The notes under the pieces were generated by a model. The model searched no databases and was not told the DNA's origin. It worked only from the letters and a program-made list of their open reading frames with translations. From the IMG/VR virus record IMGVR_UViG_3300012147_000007, positions 53,230-117,229 of that record: a stretch of 64,000 nt of DNA, one strand, 5' to 3'. Position 1 is the stretch's first letter. Every line of letters begins with the position of its first letter. This document shows, piece after piece, positions 1 through 8,514 of the stretch. Made by a program: the position numbers and the translations under genes. Source of the stretch: a virus.

Positions 1-1594
1 TTATCTTATCAGTACCAATATTTGATGTCATGATGATAATAGTGTTCTTAAAATTAATTTCTCTTCCTGTAGCATCAGTTAAAATACCATCATCAAGAAT
101 TTGAAGGAAGATGTTAAAAATATCTGGATGCGCCTTTTCAATCTCATCAAAAAGCAAAATAGAGTATGGCTTGTTTTTAACAGCCTCAGTAAGTATACCT
201 CTATCTTCGTGACCTACATATCCTGGAGGTGAACCAATAAGTTTAGTTACATTGAATTTCTCCATGTACTCACTCATATCAAATCTAATAAACGCATCTT
301 CGCTGTCAAACATAAAATTAGACAATTGCTTCGCTAAGTGTGTTTTACCAACACCTGTTGAACCTAATAATAAAAATGATGCAATTGGCTTATTAGGGTC
401 TTGAATACCCAACCTCGAACGTTGTATTGCTTCGCAAACTTTTTCAACTGCTTCATTTTGACCAATAACTGTTTTTTCAAGATAGCTCTTCATGTTGATT
501 AATCTCTCGTTTTCATTATCTGTCATCTTTGTAATAGGAACTCCAACGTGATTAGCGATTACTTCTGCGACATCCTGAACGGTTACAACCACTCTTGTTT
601 CTCTAAGCTTTTCTTCCCACTTAATAGTTTCTTCTTCTATCTTCACGAGCATTGCTCTCTCTTTGTCTCTAAACTTTGCTGCATCTTCGTATTTTTGACT
701 CTTTGCAGCATCGCTCTTCTTTTCCTGGATTCCTTCAAGCTCTTTTTCAAGTTTCTTGATTCCTTCTGGAACTGGCGTGTTATTCAACTTAACTCTTGAA
801 CCTACTTCGTCCAATGCGTCAATAGCTTTATCTGGAAAGTTTCTGTAATTAACATACCTATCAGTAAATTCAACACACTTCTCAAGAACTTCATCAGAAT
901 AAATCACATTGTGATAATTCTCATACCTTTCTCTAAGCTGCTTTAGAATCTGTAAAGTCTCTTCTGGCGAAGGGATGTCTACATAAATTTTTTGAAATCT
1001 TCTTTCAAGAGCGGAATCGCTCTCAATAATCTTCTTGTACTCATCAACCGTTGTAGCACCGATTACCTTAATCTCACCTCTGGCAAGCGCTGGCTTGATG
1101 ATGTTTGATGCATCCATAGAGCCAGATGCTCCACCTGCTCCAACTACATTATGAAGCTCATCAATGAATATAATTACATCTGGACTTCCTTTTACTTCTT
1201 TTAAAAGGTCTTCCATGCGTTGCTCAAATTCGCCTCTATATTTAGTTCCAGATACAAGTGAGGTAAAATTAATCTCAACTATTCTTTTGTTAAAAAGCCA
1301 TCTATCAACTTGCTTGTTAGCGATTCTTAAAGCAAGACCTTCTGCGATAGCAGTTTTACCAACTCCAGCCTCTCCTACAAGTACAGGGTTATTTTTCTTT
1401 CTCTTATTGAGGATTTGAACTAACTTGTCAACCTCTGCATCTCTACCAACAACAGGGTCAAGTCCACCTTTAGTGGCCAACGCTGTTAAATCCTTTCCAT
1501 AATGGTCAAGGATTGGAGTTTTGCTCTTACTATTCTTTTTGATTCTATCTGTATTAGAATCATCGTCTTCTGGTCCAAAAGCTCTTCTGTCCAT
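1..1594 (-). CDS. Clp/Hsp100 AAA+ unfoldase, partial at left edge
   Basis: Two-ring AAA+ ATPase of the ClpA/ClpC/ClpB type; the C-terminal end lies outside the window (531 codons visible). Seen: first Walker A GEAGVGKT (about residues 74-81) and Walker B FIDELH, a short Lys/Glu-rich middle segment, second Walker A GSTGVGKT (near residue 412) and Walker [12 protein letters not shown]. The usual N-terminal Clp-N domain of about 150 residues is missing: the ATG at 1594 lies only some 45 residues before the first ATPase core. The family unfolds or remodels proteins, with or without ClpP; the target here is unknown. The short middle segment fits ClpA/ClpC better than ClpB. Confidence 0.9.
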   Translation of the reverse strand, partial: MDRRAFGPEDDDSNTDRIKKNSKSKTPILDHYGKDLTALATKGGLDPVVGRDAEVDKLVQILNKRKKNNPVLVGEAGVGKTAIAEGLALRIANKQVDRWLFNKRIVEINFTSLVSGTKYRGEFEQRMEDLLKEVKGSPDVIIFIDELHNVVGAGGASGSMDASNIIKPALARGEIKVIGATTVDEYKKIIESDSALERRFQKIYVDIPSPEETLQILKQLRERYENYHNVIYSDEVLEKCVEFTDRYVNYRNFPDKAIDALDEVGSRVKLNNTPVPEGIKKLEKELEGIQEKKSDAAKSQKYEDAAKFRDKERAMLVKIEEETIKWEEKLRETRVVVTVQDVAEVIANHVGVPITKMTDNENERLINMKSYLEKTVIGQNEAVEKVCEAIQRSRLGIQDPNKPIASFLLLGSTGVGKTHLAKQLSNFMFDSEDAFIRFDMSEYMEKFNVTKLIGSPPGYVGHEDRGILTEAVKNKPYSILLFDEIEKAHPDIFNIFLQILDDGILTDATGREINFKNTIIIMTSNIGTDKI

Positions 1595-1679
1595 AATTAT
1601 CTCTTTAAATGTTTGTAAAATTTAAGAATTTTAATCCAAAAAACCAAGAGAAAACAAAAGGTTCTGTATATTTTTTAAA

Positions 1680-1883
1680 TTACTCCTTTAACCTTTTATA
1701 TACCAGCTCTATAAAGATTATCTTTTCATTATCTTTTAGAGCACCTATAGATTGTACATCGTATTTTTCTGTTGGATATGTTCTTCTGATTTTGTCCCAA
1801 AAGAATTCGAAACCTTTTTTCTCTATCTCATTTGTAGTAATTGAGATTACCACCTTTTCCATCGTTTTTAATACTAAATCCAT
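1680..1883 (-). CDS. hypothetical small protein (67 aa)
   Basis: I do not recognise this protein. It is a compact mixed alpha/beta sequence with alternating hydrophobic residues near the start (VVISITT) and a charged C-terminus. It is preferred over the overlapping plus-strand frame (1609-1956) because the neighbours run on the minus strand and a TATTTATA element ends 15 nt before its ATG. A second ATG at codon 8 is possible. Confidence 0.55.
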   Translation of the reverse strand: MDLVLKTMEKVVISITTNEIEKKGFEFFWDKIRRTYPTEKYDVQSIGALKDNEKIIFIELVYKRLKE

Positions 1884-1898
1884 AATTTCTAAGTTTCC

Positions 1899-1906
1899 TA
1901 TAAATA
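1899..1906 (-). promoter_or_regulatory. TATTTATA element before 67-aa gene
   Basis: Exact 8-mer on the minus strand, 15 nt before the ATG at 1883, followed by GGAAAC. Confidence 0.55.
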
Positions 1907-1952
1907 ATCAGAAGAAACCAATAAATCACTGTATAAGCAAACTAAAAAATGG

Positions 1953-2300
1953 CTAAACTCCTAAATTTGAATAAAATTGATGATTTTCTTTCAAATTGTT
2001 GATAACTATTTCTGCTATGTCGAGAATATTAAAGAGACTTCTCTTTGCTTTTTCCACATAAATACCTTTAACAAATTCCTCCATTGGAAATCCGTATAGG
2101 TCATTGTTTTCAGAAACTTCATCCCAATTCATCAAATAATCTTCTTTAGTGTCTATTTCCTCTGGAAGCCTTACGATGTCATCTTTCTTGTGATAAGGAA
2201 AACTATTGTGACCACCAACTACCGAATGAGATGGGTGTTCCTGCTGCATCGCCTCATGCAACGCTCGCCTTATTTCTTCTCTTATTTCTTTTTCTTCCAT
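1953..2300 (-). CDS. hypothetical protein with helical N-terminus
   Basis: 115 residues, unknown function. The N-terminus is a charged helix (MEEKEIREEIRRALHEA) resembling the tag shared by several proteins in this window, with an L-H-E/A site that could be cut by a T4-type prohead protease. The rest is mixed, with a His/Ser-rich stretch (about residues 23-33) and a hydrophobic helix near the C-terminus. A TATTTATA element lies 6 nt before the ATG. A capsid-internal role is inference only. Confidence 0.6.
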   Translation of the reverse strand: MEEKEIREEIRRALHEAMQQEHPSHSVVGGHNSFPYHKKDDIVRLPEEIDTKEDYLMNWDEVSENNDLYGFPMEEFVKGIYVEKAKRSLFNILDIAEIVINNLKENHQFYSNLGV

Positions 2301-2306
2301 TACCTA

Positions 2307-2314
2307 TATAAATA
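2307..2314 (-). promoter_or_regulatory. TATTTATA element before gene 1953-2300
   Basis: Exact 8-mer, 6 nt before the ATG at 2300, closer than most. Confidence 0.45.
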
Positions 2315-2318
2315 TGGC

Positions 2319-2350
2319 AAAAAAAAAAGGTAGACACATTGCCTACCTTT
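2319..2350 (-). terminator. terminator of the membrane-protein gene
   Basis: Minus strand AAAGGTAG / CTACCTTT stem then ten T. Confidence 0.92.
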
Positions 2351-2375
2351 AATATTTTTAAACTAAAACTATTTC

Positions 2376-3773
2376 TTATTTTGACACCAAGGAAACAACG
2401 TTCTTAGCTTGCTCATAGCTCATTGTAATTTTTACATTATCCTTGTCATTCATGTCAGTAATTGATAATAGATTACAAACGGTAAGGAAATTATCTACAA
2501 CCCTCTTATCATATACGATATTTCTTGACTCAATATCTTTAATCAAACCTTTTATTGGAGGTATAGTATCTCCAATAACTCTTTTACCATCTAAGAACAA
2601 AGTATCCAATAAGCTCATGTAAATAGGATTTGACTCTATACCCTGAAGTATTGCTGCAAAACTTTTCTTTGGTTCATCTTTTTTTTCGAATTCACCATTT
2701 TCACCTTCAACATACTCAGCTACTTCTTCGCTTTTTTCTTCTGGGAAATCATGACCAAAATCAAGAATTTCAGAGTCAGCATCCACGCTATTAATTGCAT
2801 CAACAATTTTTTTCTGCCTTTCATCAGAGTTTTCTATTGCCTCATCTAAATCGGTTTCTTCAACCAATTCTTCTATCACCTCTTCTGGTTCATGTTTTTT
2901 GAATCTGTCTCTTAGACGGCCTAAAAACCTTTTTTTATCATCTTCTGGCAGCCTGTTTCCTTCATTGTTAGCATCATATATGTTGCTGGCAAATATAACC
3001 AACAACACAGCCAATGGGTCAAATACAAATATAAGCATTAATATGAACCAGTTTATAATATCATCCATAGGCCTATCAAGAACTGTTGACATATATTTAA
3101 GTGGCCCTATTTCTGTAGCTATGTCTGAATTTTGAAGGTCGAGTATTTCGATGTCTAAATCTCCAATCTCTTGATTTATCACATTTACTTTTAAAGCAAT
3201 AGTATCCAGTTCAGCTTGAAGCTTTTGAATCTCCTCTGTTGACTGCTCTATAAGAATTTGTGTTTTTTTAGCACTACTGCTCCAGCCTTTATTATAAAGC
3301 GAATCAAGACGAGCCTCCTGCTGAACCCTTGTGTCATTAAGTAAAGTAACTCTATCAGATTTTGATGTCTTGATTTCGTCAATACCAGCGATTTGAGTTT
3401 GCTTCTGCTCTTGTTGCTTCTCTATCAACTCTATTTTACCTTGAATTTTGTCTAATTGAATTGACGTTTCAGAGTAAGCTCCTGCCAGGAACCCATAAAT
3501 ACCTGAACTGGTAATAAGCATTACAGCCAACACCATAGCTGTTAGCGTGTATTTCATCCACCACTTTGTCTTGGTCCAATATCTGTGAAGCGCTGCTGTA
3601 GTAGCAAGCTTACCAAACTCTATAAAGGATGCCATAATGATAACCTCAAGAGCGGCACCACCAAATAATTTAGACAATCCTGAAATAGAAAAGTACGCTG
3701 CAGAACCAGCGAGACCAAGAGCCGCCAACACTATAAGTAGCGTCCAAAAGTACTTATTAAAGAATTTTTTCAT
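2376..3773 (-). CDS. multi-pass membrane protein with coiled coil
   Basis: 465 residues starting MKKFF at the ATG at 3773; a TTG two codons upstream is a less likely start. Seen: three hydrophobic segments (about residues 8-33, 37-60, 74-99), a long Gln/Glu/Lys coiled coil (about 105-205), a fourth membrane segment (about 233-260) and an acidic C-terminal region rich in Glu/Asp. I know of no function. The architecture suggests an inner-membrane protein with a cytoplasmic or periplasmic coiled coil, perhaps acting in takeover of the host or in exclusion. A strong terminator follows the stop. Confidence 0.8.
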   Translation of the reverse strand: MKKFFNKYFWTLLIVLAALGLAGSAAYFSISGLSKLFGGAALEVIIMASFIEFGKLATTAALHRYWTKTKWWMKYTLTAMVLAVMLITSSGIYGFLAGAYSETSIQLDKIQGKIELIEKQQEQKQTQIAGIDEIKTSKSDRVTLLNDTRVQQEARLDSLYNKGWSSSAKKTQILIEQSTEEIQKLQAELDTIALKVNVINQEIGDLDIEILDLQNSDIATEIGPLKYMSTVLDRPMDDIINWFILMLIFVFDPLAVLLVIFASNIYDANNEGNRLPEDDKKRFLGRLRDRFKKHEPEEVIEELVEETDLDEAIENSDERQKKIVDAINSVDADSEILDFGHDFPEEKSEEVAEYVEGENGEFEKKDEPKKSFAAILQGIESNPIYMSLLDTLFLDGKRVIGDTIPPIKGLIKDIESRNIVYDKRVVDNFLTVCNLLSITDMNDKDNVKITMSYEQAKNVVSLVSK

Positions 3774-3818
3774 ATGCAAATTTAAGATTTTTAAACATAA
3801 AAATCAAATAAAAATAAC

Positions 3819-4247
3819 TTATTTTTCCCCTGGAGCAAGGTCAGTGTGAGAGTTGTCTCCTATCCCGTGCTTGCGCTTGAAGTTGCTAAGTATTTTTATA
3901 AGAAATGATGTTGGCCTACCTTGAGTTTCGCCATTAGGCCTAAGGTTATCTAAGTGTTTCATTGTCCACTTATTCGGTCTTCCATCTGGAAGTATGTATT
4001 GTTCATTATTATGATACCATCTTTGACCATCCCATACATACAAAGGATGTTGTTCTCCATAAGAATACGCTGCATACATTTGACCAAGGTCTCCCAAATC
4101 TTCACCATAAGTGTGTGAGCCAACGAAGTTTTGTCTATTCGCAACTTCCTCTGCAGCATCTTTATTGGAAATTCTTTCTTCCTTATAAAGTTCTTCTTTG
4201 AAAACTTTCGAAAACTCTTCGTTTACTATGTCTGTAAGCTTTTTCAT
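3819..4247 (-). CDS. hypothetical protein with N-terminal helix tag
   Basis: 142 residues. Residues 1-25 (MKKLTDIVNEEFSKVFKEE and on) form an acidic amphipathic helix like those of other tagged proteins here, with an F-K-E/E site. The body is rich in Tyr, Trp, Gly and Asn (YVWDGQRWYHNNEQY), suggesting a small beta-rich domain, and contains a DGRPNK motif that also occurs in the sigma-like protein at 6160-7560. A TATTTATA element ends 15 nt before the ATG. Function unknown; possibly a packaged head protein. Confidence 0.65.
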   Translation of the reverse strand: MKKLTDIVNEEFSKVFKEELYKEERISNKDAAEEVANRQNFVGSHTYGEDLGDLGQMYAAYSYGEQHPLYVWDGQRWYHNNEQYILPDGRPNKWTMKHLDNLRPNGETQGRPTSFLIKILSNFKRKHGIGDNSHTDLAPGEK

Positions 4248-4262
4248 ACAAAAATCATTTAA

Positions 4263-4270
4263 TATAAATA
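4263..4270 (-). promoter_or_regulatory. TATTTATA element before tagged gene 3819-4247
   Basis: Exact 8-mer, 15 nt before the ATG at 4247. Confidence 0.6.
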
Positions 4271-4329
4271 GTCTAAAAAAAAGGTGTCATAAGCCGTTAT
4301 TCTATAAAAAAGGCAACATTATTTTTAAA

Positions 4330-4339
4330 TTTACGTATA
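4330..4339 (+). promoter_or_regulatory. TTTACGTATA motif, copy 1
   Basis: Decamer 22 nt before the ATG at 4362; repeated exactly before the next plus-strand gene. Confidence 0.4.
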
Positions 4340-4361
4340 TAATATATACCTTTAAAGTAAT

Positions 4362-4757
4362 ATGGGACTAAAATACAAACTTAGAAAACTACGAGTAAGG
4401 CTCAAAAAATCTAAAGATAAAGACTTAGCTTTGGATGACGTTCAAGAAAAAGCTATTGCAGTTGTTATTCAAATGATTAACAGTAGCAGTAGCGAATTAA
4501 TCATGGACCCCAAAAATTCAAGAAAAGGCGTTAAAAATAAAGACTCATTCATCTGCATTAGAAGACATAAATTAACTATTATTAATGGAGGATACCCTTA
4601 TGATGTACCTATTGATGACAGGATTCATGACCATATTACAGAAAAATTCTACGAAAAACTAACAAGAAGATTTAATGCAATTGATTGCCAAATTGATTCT
4701 ATGGTAAAAGAGAATTTAGACACCATAAAAGATAATCTAAAAAATAAAGAATCTTAA
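4362..4757 (+). CDS. hypothetical basic protein (131 aa)
   Basis: I do not recognise it. The N-terminus is very basic (KYKLRKLRVRLKKSKDK), followed by a hydrophobic helix and a central segment with a DRIHDHI motif; the C-terminus is helical. It is one of two plus-strand genes that diverge from the minus-strand block, and the decamer TTTACGTATA lies 22 nt before its ATG, as also seen before the next gene. DNA or RNA binding through the basic start is possible but unproven. Confidence 0.6.
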   Translation: MGLKYKLRKLRVRLKKSKDKDLALDDVQEKAIAVVIQMINSSSSELIMDPKNSRKGVKNKDSFICIRRHKLTIINGGYPYDVPIDDRIHDHITEKFYEKLTRRFNAIDCQIDSMVKENLDTIKDNLKNKES

Positions 4758-4780
4758 ATTTTCCAAACATTTTCTTTTTG

Positions 4781-4790
4781 TTTACGTATA
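4781..4790 (+). promoter_or_regulatory. TTTACGTATA motif, copy 2
   Basis: Decamer 29 nt before the endolysin ATG at 4820. Confidence 0.4.
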
Positions 4791-4819
4791 ACTTAATTGA
4801 ACCAATAGAACATTAAGTT

Positions 4820-5461
4820 ATGCTATACTATTTTGATAAAGAAAAACTTGAATATAGATTTGCTAAAAAATCATTAGCAATAATTGTCACATCAACTCTA
4901 TTGCTAATTGCAGTTGCTGTACTCTTTATAAGCTCGCTAATGGCTAATAAAAGAGTTGAGAAGAAAATTAATGAAAATCCGAACATTATCAACCTATCCT
5001 CAATGGAGCCAGAGGAAATTATAGTCGTTGTCAATAACGCTGATGAATTCTCTGAAGAAAAACTTAAAAACTATATTCTTGAGTTAAATATTAAATTTCC
5101 AGACATTGCGTTTGCACAAGCGAGATATGAAAGCGGAAACTGGGGGACCAATCCTGGCGCTAATATGTTTGAGAAAAACAATAACCTTTTTGGAATGAAG
5201 TGTGCGACCTCAAGAACAACAACTCACAAGGGAGAGCAAAATGGTCACGCTTATTATAGTCACTGGAGAGAAAGTGTTATTGACTATGCTATGTGGCAGG
5301 ATGCCTACGCAAGAGATTTGAAGACCAGAGAAGATTATGTCGCTTACCTCAAGAGGGTGTATGCCGAGGGAACATATGTTTCTATCATGCAAATCGTCAA
5401 AGAGGTTAGAAAAAAATACCCAGAACTTTACGTCAAGTCTTATCCAAAATTAGATAAATAA
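4820..5461 (+). CDS. signal-anchored glucosaminidase, probable endolysin
   Basis: 213 residues. A hydrophobic segment (about residues 21-41) near the N-terminus looks like a signal anchor or SAR sequence. The rest is a GH73/FlgJ-type beta-N-acetylglucosaminidase domain: FAQARYESGNWG carries the probable catalytic Glu, followed by the family signature NNLFGMK and the Y-x-x-W...D-Y region. Such enzymes cut the glycan strand of peptidoglycan. The absence of any tail-protein fusion and the membrane anchor suggest a lysis role. No adjacent holin is obvious; the tail-anchored protein at 46498-46926 is one candidate. Confidence 0.85.
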   Translation: MLYYFDKEKLEYRFAKKSLAIIVTSTLLLIAVAVLFISSLMANKRVEKKINENPNIINLSSMEPEEIIVVVNNADEFSEEKLKNYILELNIKFPDIAFAQARYESGNWGTNPGANMFEKNNNLFGMKCATSRTTTHKGEQNGHAYYSHWRESVIDYAMWQDAYARDLKTREDYVAYLKRVYAEGTYVSIMQIVKEVRKKYPELYVKSYPKLDK

Positions 5462-5494
5462 AAAAACCCTCCAGCATTGCTGAAAGGTTCTTTT
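5461..5494. terminator. bidirectional terminator between endolysin and ssb
   Basis: Interrupted stem AACC...CAGC / GCTG...GGTT with an ATT loop, A run on the left and TTTT on the right. Confidence 0.7.
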
Positions 5495-5516
5495 AATTTA
5501 ATAAACAAAACTTAAT

Positions 5517-6026
5517 TTAGAATGGTAAATCATCCTGTGCTTTTGCGTTAGCAAAATCATTTGTTGCAACATACTCCTTAGTTTGCGCTTGAGCCTCTGC
5601 AACTGGTGCATTAGCTTTTTGTGCTGGAGCAGAGTTTTGTGCTGGAGCAGAGTTTTGTGCTGGAGCAGCGTCAGTACCGTTAGCTTTTGTTCCAGTGAAC
5701 AAAATTTTGTCAGCAACTACTTTAGTAGAATAAAAAGTAACCTCTTGACCATTAACTTCTTTTACGTAGCTATCAGTCTTTAATTTACCTTTTACGATAA
5801 ACCCAGTTCCTTTTTTTCCATAACTTCCTAAGAAATTAGCAAGACCATTCCAAGCCTCAACCTTAACCCATTCAGTAGTTTGAACTCTATCTCCACCAGC
5901 TTTAGGCGCATAAGAGTCGTTAATTGCGATAGACATGTTTGCAACAGCCTTATCACCATCTAATTGTTTTACTTCTGCATCAGCACCTAAAGTACCCATG
6001 ATAGTAACATCGTTTAATCCATTCAT
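5517..6026 (-). CDS. ssb: single-stranded DNA-binding protein (bacterial SSB type)
   Basis: 169 residues. Residues 1-110 are an OB fold of the bacterial SSB family (start MNGLNDVTIMGTLGADAEV; later TEWVKVEAWNGLANFL). A Pro/Ala/Gln linker follows, and the protein ends in the acidic tip DDLPF that docks partner proteins. T4 itself uses an unrelated gp32, so this phage has a host-type SSB. The linker is encoded partly by three 18-bp tandem repeats. A clear Bacteroidota sigma-A promoter lies upstream, and a bidirectional terminator separates it from the convergent endolysin gene. Confidence 0.95.
   Translation of the reverse strand: MNGLNDVTIMGTLGADAEVKQLDGDKAVANMSIAINDSYAPKAGGDRVQTTEWVKVEAWNGLANFLGSYGKKGTGFIVKGKLKTDSYVKEVNGQEVTFYSTKVVADKILFTGTKANGTDAAPAQNSAPAQNSAPAQKANAPVAEAQAQTKEYVATNDFANAKAQDDLPF
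5617..5670. repeat. three tandem 18-bp repeats in the ssb linker
   Basis: Three near-identical 18-bp units encode repeated APAQNS in the flexible linker of SSB. They keep the reading frame, so copy number can vary without breaking the protein. Confidence 0.9.
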
Positions 6027-6070
6027 GATTTTTAATTTTAAATTATTATTTGTTTCACTTAATTAGACTA

Positions 6071-6102
6071 CAAATCTATGTCACTTTTAGTTAACATCCA
6101 AA
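6071..6102 (-). promoter_or_regulatory. Bacteroidota sigma-A promoter for ssb
   Basis: On the minus strand the sequence reads TTTG, 20 nt, then TAGATTTG (TAnnTTTG), matching the -33/-7 pattern of Bacteroidota housekeeping promoters. It lies 44 nt before the ssb ATG. Confidence 0.75.
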
Positions 6103-6123
6103 TTTATTTTGACTTTTTTGATG

Positions 6124-6137
6124 TATTTATTAGAAAC
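6124..6137 (+). promoter_or_regulatory. TATTTATT-type late element before the sigma-like gene
   Basis: The plus strand reads TATTTATTAGAAAC, matching variants found before minus-strand structural genes. It ends 22 nt before the ATG at 6160. Confidence 0.45.
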
Positions 6138-6159
6138 AACTCATTAACATTACCAAACA

Positions 6160-7560
6160 ATGAACAAAGACGTTAAAAAAATAATTTCAGAAGCATTCAA
6201 TGAACTATATAAAGATTTGATTTCTGAAGCAGAAGCTGGTATGAATCCTGCAGACAAAGCAGCAGCAGATAAAATGATTGCAAGAGTTAAAACTTATGGA
6301 GATGCAAGTGGGTTCTCAAACAATGGAGCAAACACAAAGCAGAATGATGTTTTTAACTACATATTAGATGCGCTTATTTCTGAATACAAAAGTACAGAAG
6401 ACCAAAATACTAAGCAAAAAATTAAAAATGGTATCCAGGGAGCTTTTTTCCCAGCAATGAATGCAGATGGAAGACCCAACAAGACATTAAATGTACTTAT
6501 GGGAAAATGGCCAGGAAAAGATAGAGATGCAGTTCAAGATGCTGCAGCTTCAGCGTATGAATCATTCATGAAAAACTTTGATGGGTTTATAGACAAATAC
6601 ACACCTGGAGCTGGAAGTAGTTTTGGTGGAATTGTTTTAAACAACTTGAATTCTAAAATGTATGATGTAATTCAAAAAGGATTTAGAGGAAAAGGCCTTG
6701 GTGGAACTCAGGATACTTATTCAAGAGCTGGAAACAGCATGGGCTCTATGGATGACCCTTATGGAGACGATAGCACACTTGGAGCGACAATGGCTGACCC
6801 AAACTCATTAGGAGCAGACAATGACACTGAAGCATCAATATCGGAAGACCAAGATTTATTGGCAATCGTTAATGGATGGCTTAAGAATAATGTTTCAGAA
6901 AAACAATACATCGCCTTTAGAGAACTTACAAAAGGATTTACTCCAAATGAAGTTGCTGAAGATTTCCCAGAGCATTTTGGAATTGGTAAAGATGTTTCAA
7001 GAAATTTCGCACAATTACTTTCGAGAAAAGAAAAAGATGAAGATGGAAACACTGCCCTTACGCTTGACAGACTTAGCGACATGCTTTCTTATGCAAAGAA
7101 AAGAGATATTGACTTGAAAAACATAGTTCTTAAAAATCTTAGACAAACTATCTCTCAAGACCCAAGCTTCTCTGGGGATGGAAAACGTTCTTACGTATCT
7201 TCTCCTGAAACAAAAGCGGCTCTTAAAGATTTGAGCGATTCAATGTATGAACTTGGTCCAGATGTTTTAAGCAAACTTGGAGTTAAAGATAAAATTGATT
7301 TCCAAAATGGAGCTCAAATTTCAAAAATTATAAACAAACTTACTGTCCTTGGATTGGAAAGTGAGGTTCGTGATATTGAAGATGCTTGGGCTGATGTTAA
7401 AAGAACAAGAGATGCCTCAGCTGATTATGGTAAAGTAACTAACTATGCCGACAAAGTAGATGAAAGCGGTATCGCAGGAATGTTTGAAGGACTTGATGTC
7501 TATGATGGTTTCGATATAGAAATTCTTATGAACAGAGTTATGCAAAGATTATCAAAATAA
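6160..7560 (+). CDS. sigma-70-like protein with possible capsid-targeting N-terminus
   Basis: 466 residues. Residues 1-25 form the acidic helix tag and end in LISEAEAG, which contains an I-x-E/A site. About residues 126-175 resemble sigma region 2 (DAVQDAAASAYESF, then DKYTPGAGSSFGGIVLNNL), and about 245-295 resemble sigma region 4 (VSEKQYIAFRELTKGFTPNEVA, then a second helix). A C-terminal part of about 170 residues is not recognised. It is longer than normal ECF factors (about 180 residues). It may steer host RNA polymerase; if the tag is real, it could be packaged and injected. The gene stands alone on the plus strand with its own terminator. Confidence 0.6.
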   Translation: MNKDVKKIISEAFNELYKDLISEAEAGMNPADKAAADKMIARVKTYGDASGFSNNGANTKQNDVFNYILDALISEYKSTEDQNTKQKIKNGIQGAFFPAMNADGRPNKTLNVLMGKWPGKDRDAVQDAAASAYESFMKNFDGFIDKYTPGAGSSFGGIVLNNLNSKMYDVIQKGFRGKGLGGTQDTYSRAGNSMGSMDDPYGDDSTLGATMADPNSLGADNDTEASISEDQDLLAIVNGWLKNNVSEKQYIAFRELTKGFTPNEVAEDFPEHFGIGKDVSRNFAQLLSRKEKDEDGNTALTLDRLSDMLSYAKKRDIDLKNIVLKNLRQTISQDPSFSGDGKRSYVSSPETKAALKDLSDSMYELGPDVLSKLGVKDKIDFQNGAQISKIINKLTVLGLESEVRDIEDAWADVKRTRDASADYGKVTNYADKVDESGIAGMFEGLDVYDGFDIEILMNRVMQRLSK

Positions 7561-7584
7561 ACTTAATTTTATAAAATTAGAAAA

Positions 7585-7609
7585 GACACCTCATTGGGTG
7601 TCTTTTTTT
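7585..7609. terminator. bidirectional terminator
   Basis: GACACC / GGTGTC stem with a 6-nt loop, followed by seven T on the plus strand and a T-rich run on the minus strand. It sits between the convergent genes at 6160-7560 (+) and 7611-7829 (-). Confidence 0.9.
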
Positions 7610-7610
7610 G

Positions 7611-7829
7611 TTATAACAACAATGCTTTAAAGTTTTGATTGTCTATCTGCTGAGGAACCCCATCGACAAGTTTATAAATATTAAGGTCTGAATCAAATAG
7701 AACTAAATCATAATTCATATCTTCTTCTGTAAGAATTTTGTCATTCTCCATATCCTTAATTCTCACGATGTGCCTCTTGAGTCTTGACGCAAACATTTTA
7801 TCAACTTTATCGTGAAATTCTTTATTCAT
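7611..7829 (-). CDS. hypothetical small protein (72 aa)
   Basis: Not recognised. Charged N-terminal helix with many Lys/Asp residues, then a beta-like segment YDLVLFDSDLNIYKLVDGVPQ. It ends 2 nt from the bidirectional terminator and follows the membrane-protein gene at 7847-8395 by 17 nt, so the two are probably co-transcribed. Confidence 0.55.
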   Translation of the reverse strand: MNKEFHDKVDKMFASRLKRHIVRIKDMENDKILTEEDMNYDLVLFDSDLNIYKLVDGVPQQIDNQNFKALLL

Positions 7830-7846
7830 AAGTTAATGTACTAAAT

Positions 7847-8395
7847 TTATTTATTATCGTATTTTGATTTTTTAGCTTTTGCGTAAATACCAATCGGTAA
7901 AATTATAATACCAATAATCAATGGTAAAGTACAGATGCCTAAAATTAACCACGCATTAGCGACATATCTTTGTGCATACCAAGGTTTTGATGCATCCATC
8001 TCATCTTCTTTAATTTTTTGCATATTCTGTGCATATTTAACCTCAAATTCAACATCGGATAATTTAACAATTTCAGATAAGTATTTTGTTAAATCTTGGA
8101 GATGATAATTCGCATTTTGGACCTCAATTGAGTTATCAAAAGAGCCAAGCTTACGTCTAATCTCAATTGTAATTTTCGTGCTTATATCTGAAATTTTAGT
8201 CATATTAAAGTCAATATAGACACCTAATGATAAACCCTCAAAGCATTCAAGAATAACTTGGTTAAGAATGTCATTCTCATCATGAATTCTATATTTACCA
8301 TCGGATGTGATATAAATTTTAGAAATAGATGATTTTACTTTTTCTATTGGGAAATCAATTGTGATTTCTTTCTTTGGATTTAGAATGCTAATCAT
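7847..8395 (-). CDS. C-terminally membrane-anchored protein
   Basis: 182 residues, unknown function. The first 145 residues are soluble and beta-rich. A long hydrophobic stretch (about residues 146-172, WLILGICTLPLIIGIIILP) near the C-terminus, followed by a Lys-rich tail, indicates a tail-anchored or hairpin membrane protein with the soluble part facing the cytoplasm. Upstream, the coding strand reads AACGTATAAATAAG, related to the TTTACGTATA element of the plus-strand genes. Confidence 0.65.
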   Translation of the reverse strand: MISILNPKKEITIDFPIEKVKSSISKIYITSDGKYRIHDENDILNQVILECFEGLSLGVYIDFNMTKISDISTKITIEIRRKLGSFDNSIEVQNANYHLQDLTKYLSEIVKLSDVEFEVKYAQNMQKIKEDEMDASKPWYAQRYVANAWLILGICTLPLIIGIIILPIGIYAKAKKSKYDNK

Positions 8396-8514
8396 TTTTA
8401 CTTTTTTGTTTTTAAATTATTATTACTTATTTATACGTTAAATTTAAAGAAATGTTTCATGATTTCTAAAAAATCAGTTTACAAAGATAATAAATTTTTA
8501 ATTAAACGAATAAT

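Noticed and set aside
1609-1956. Plus-strand ORF of 115 codons
   Set aside because: Antisense to two minus-strand genes, one with a TATTTATA element; low-complexity hydrophobic protein typical of a shadow frame.
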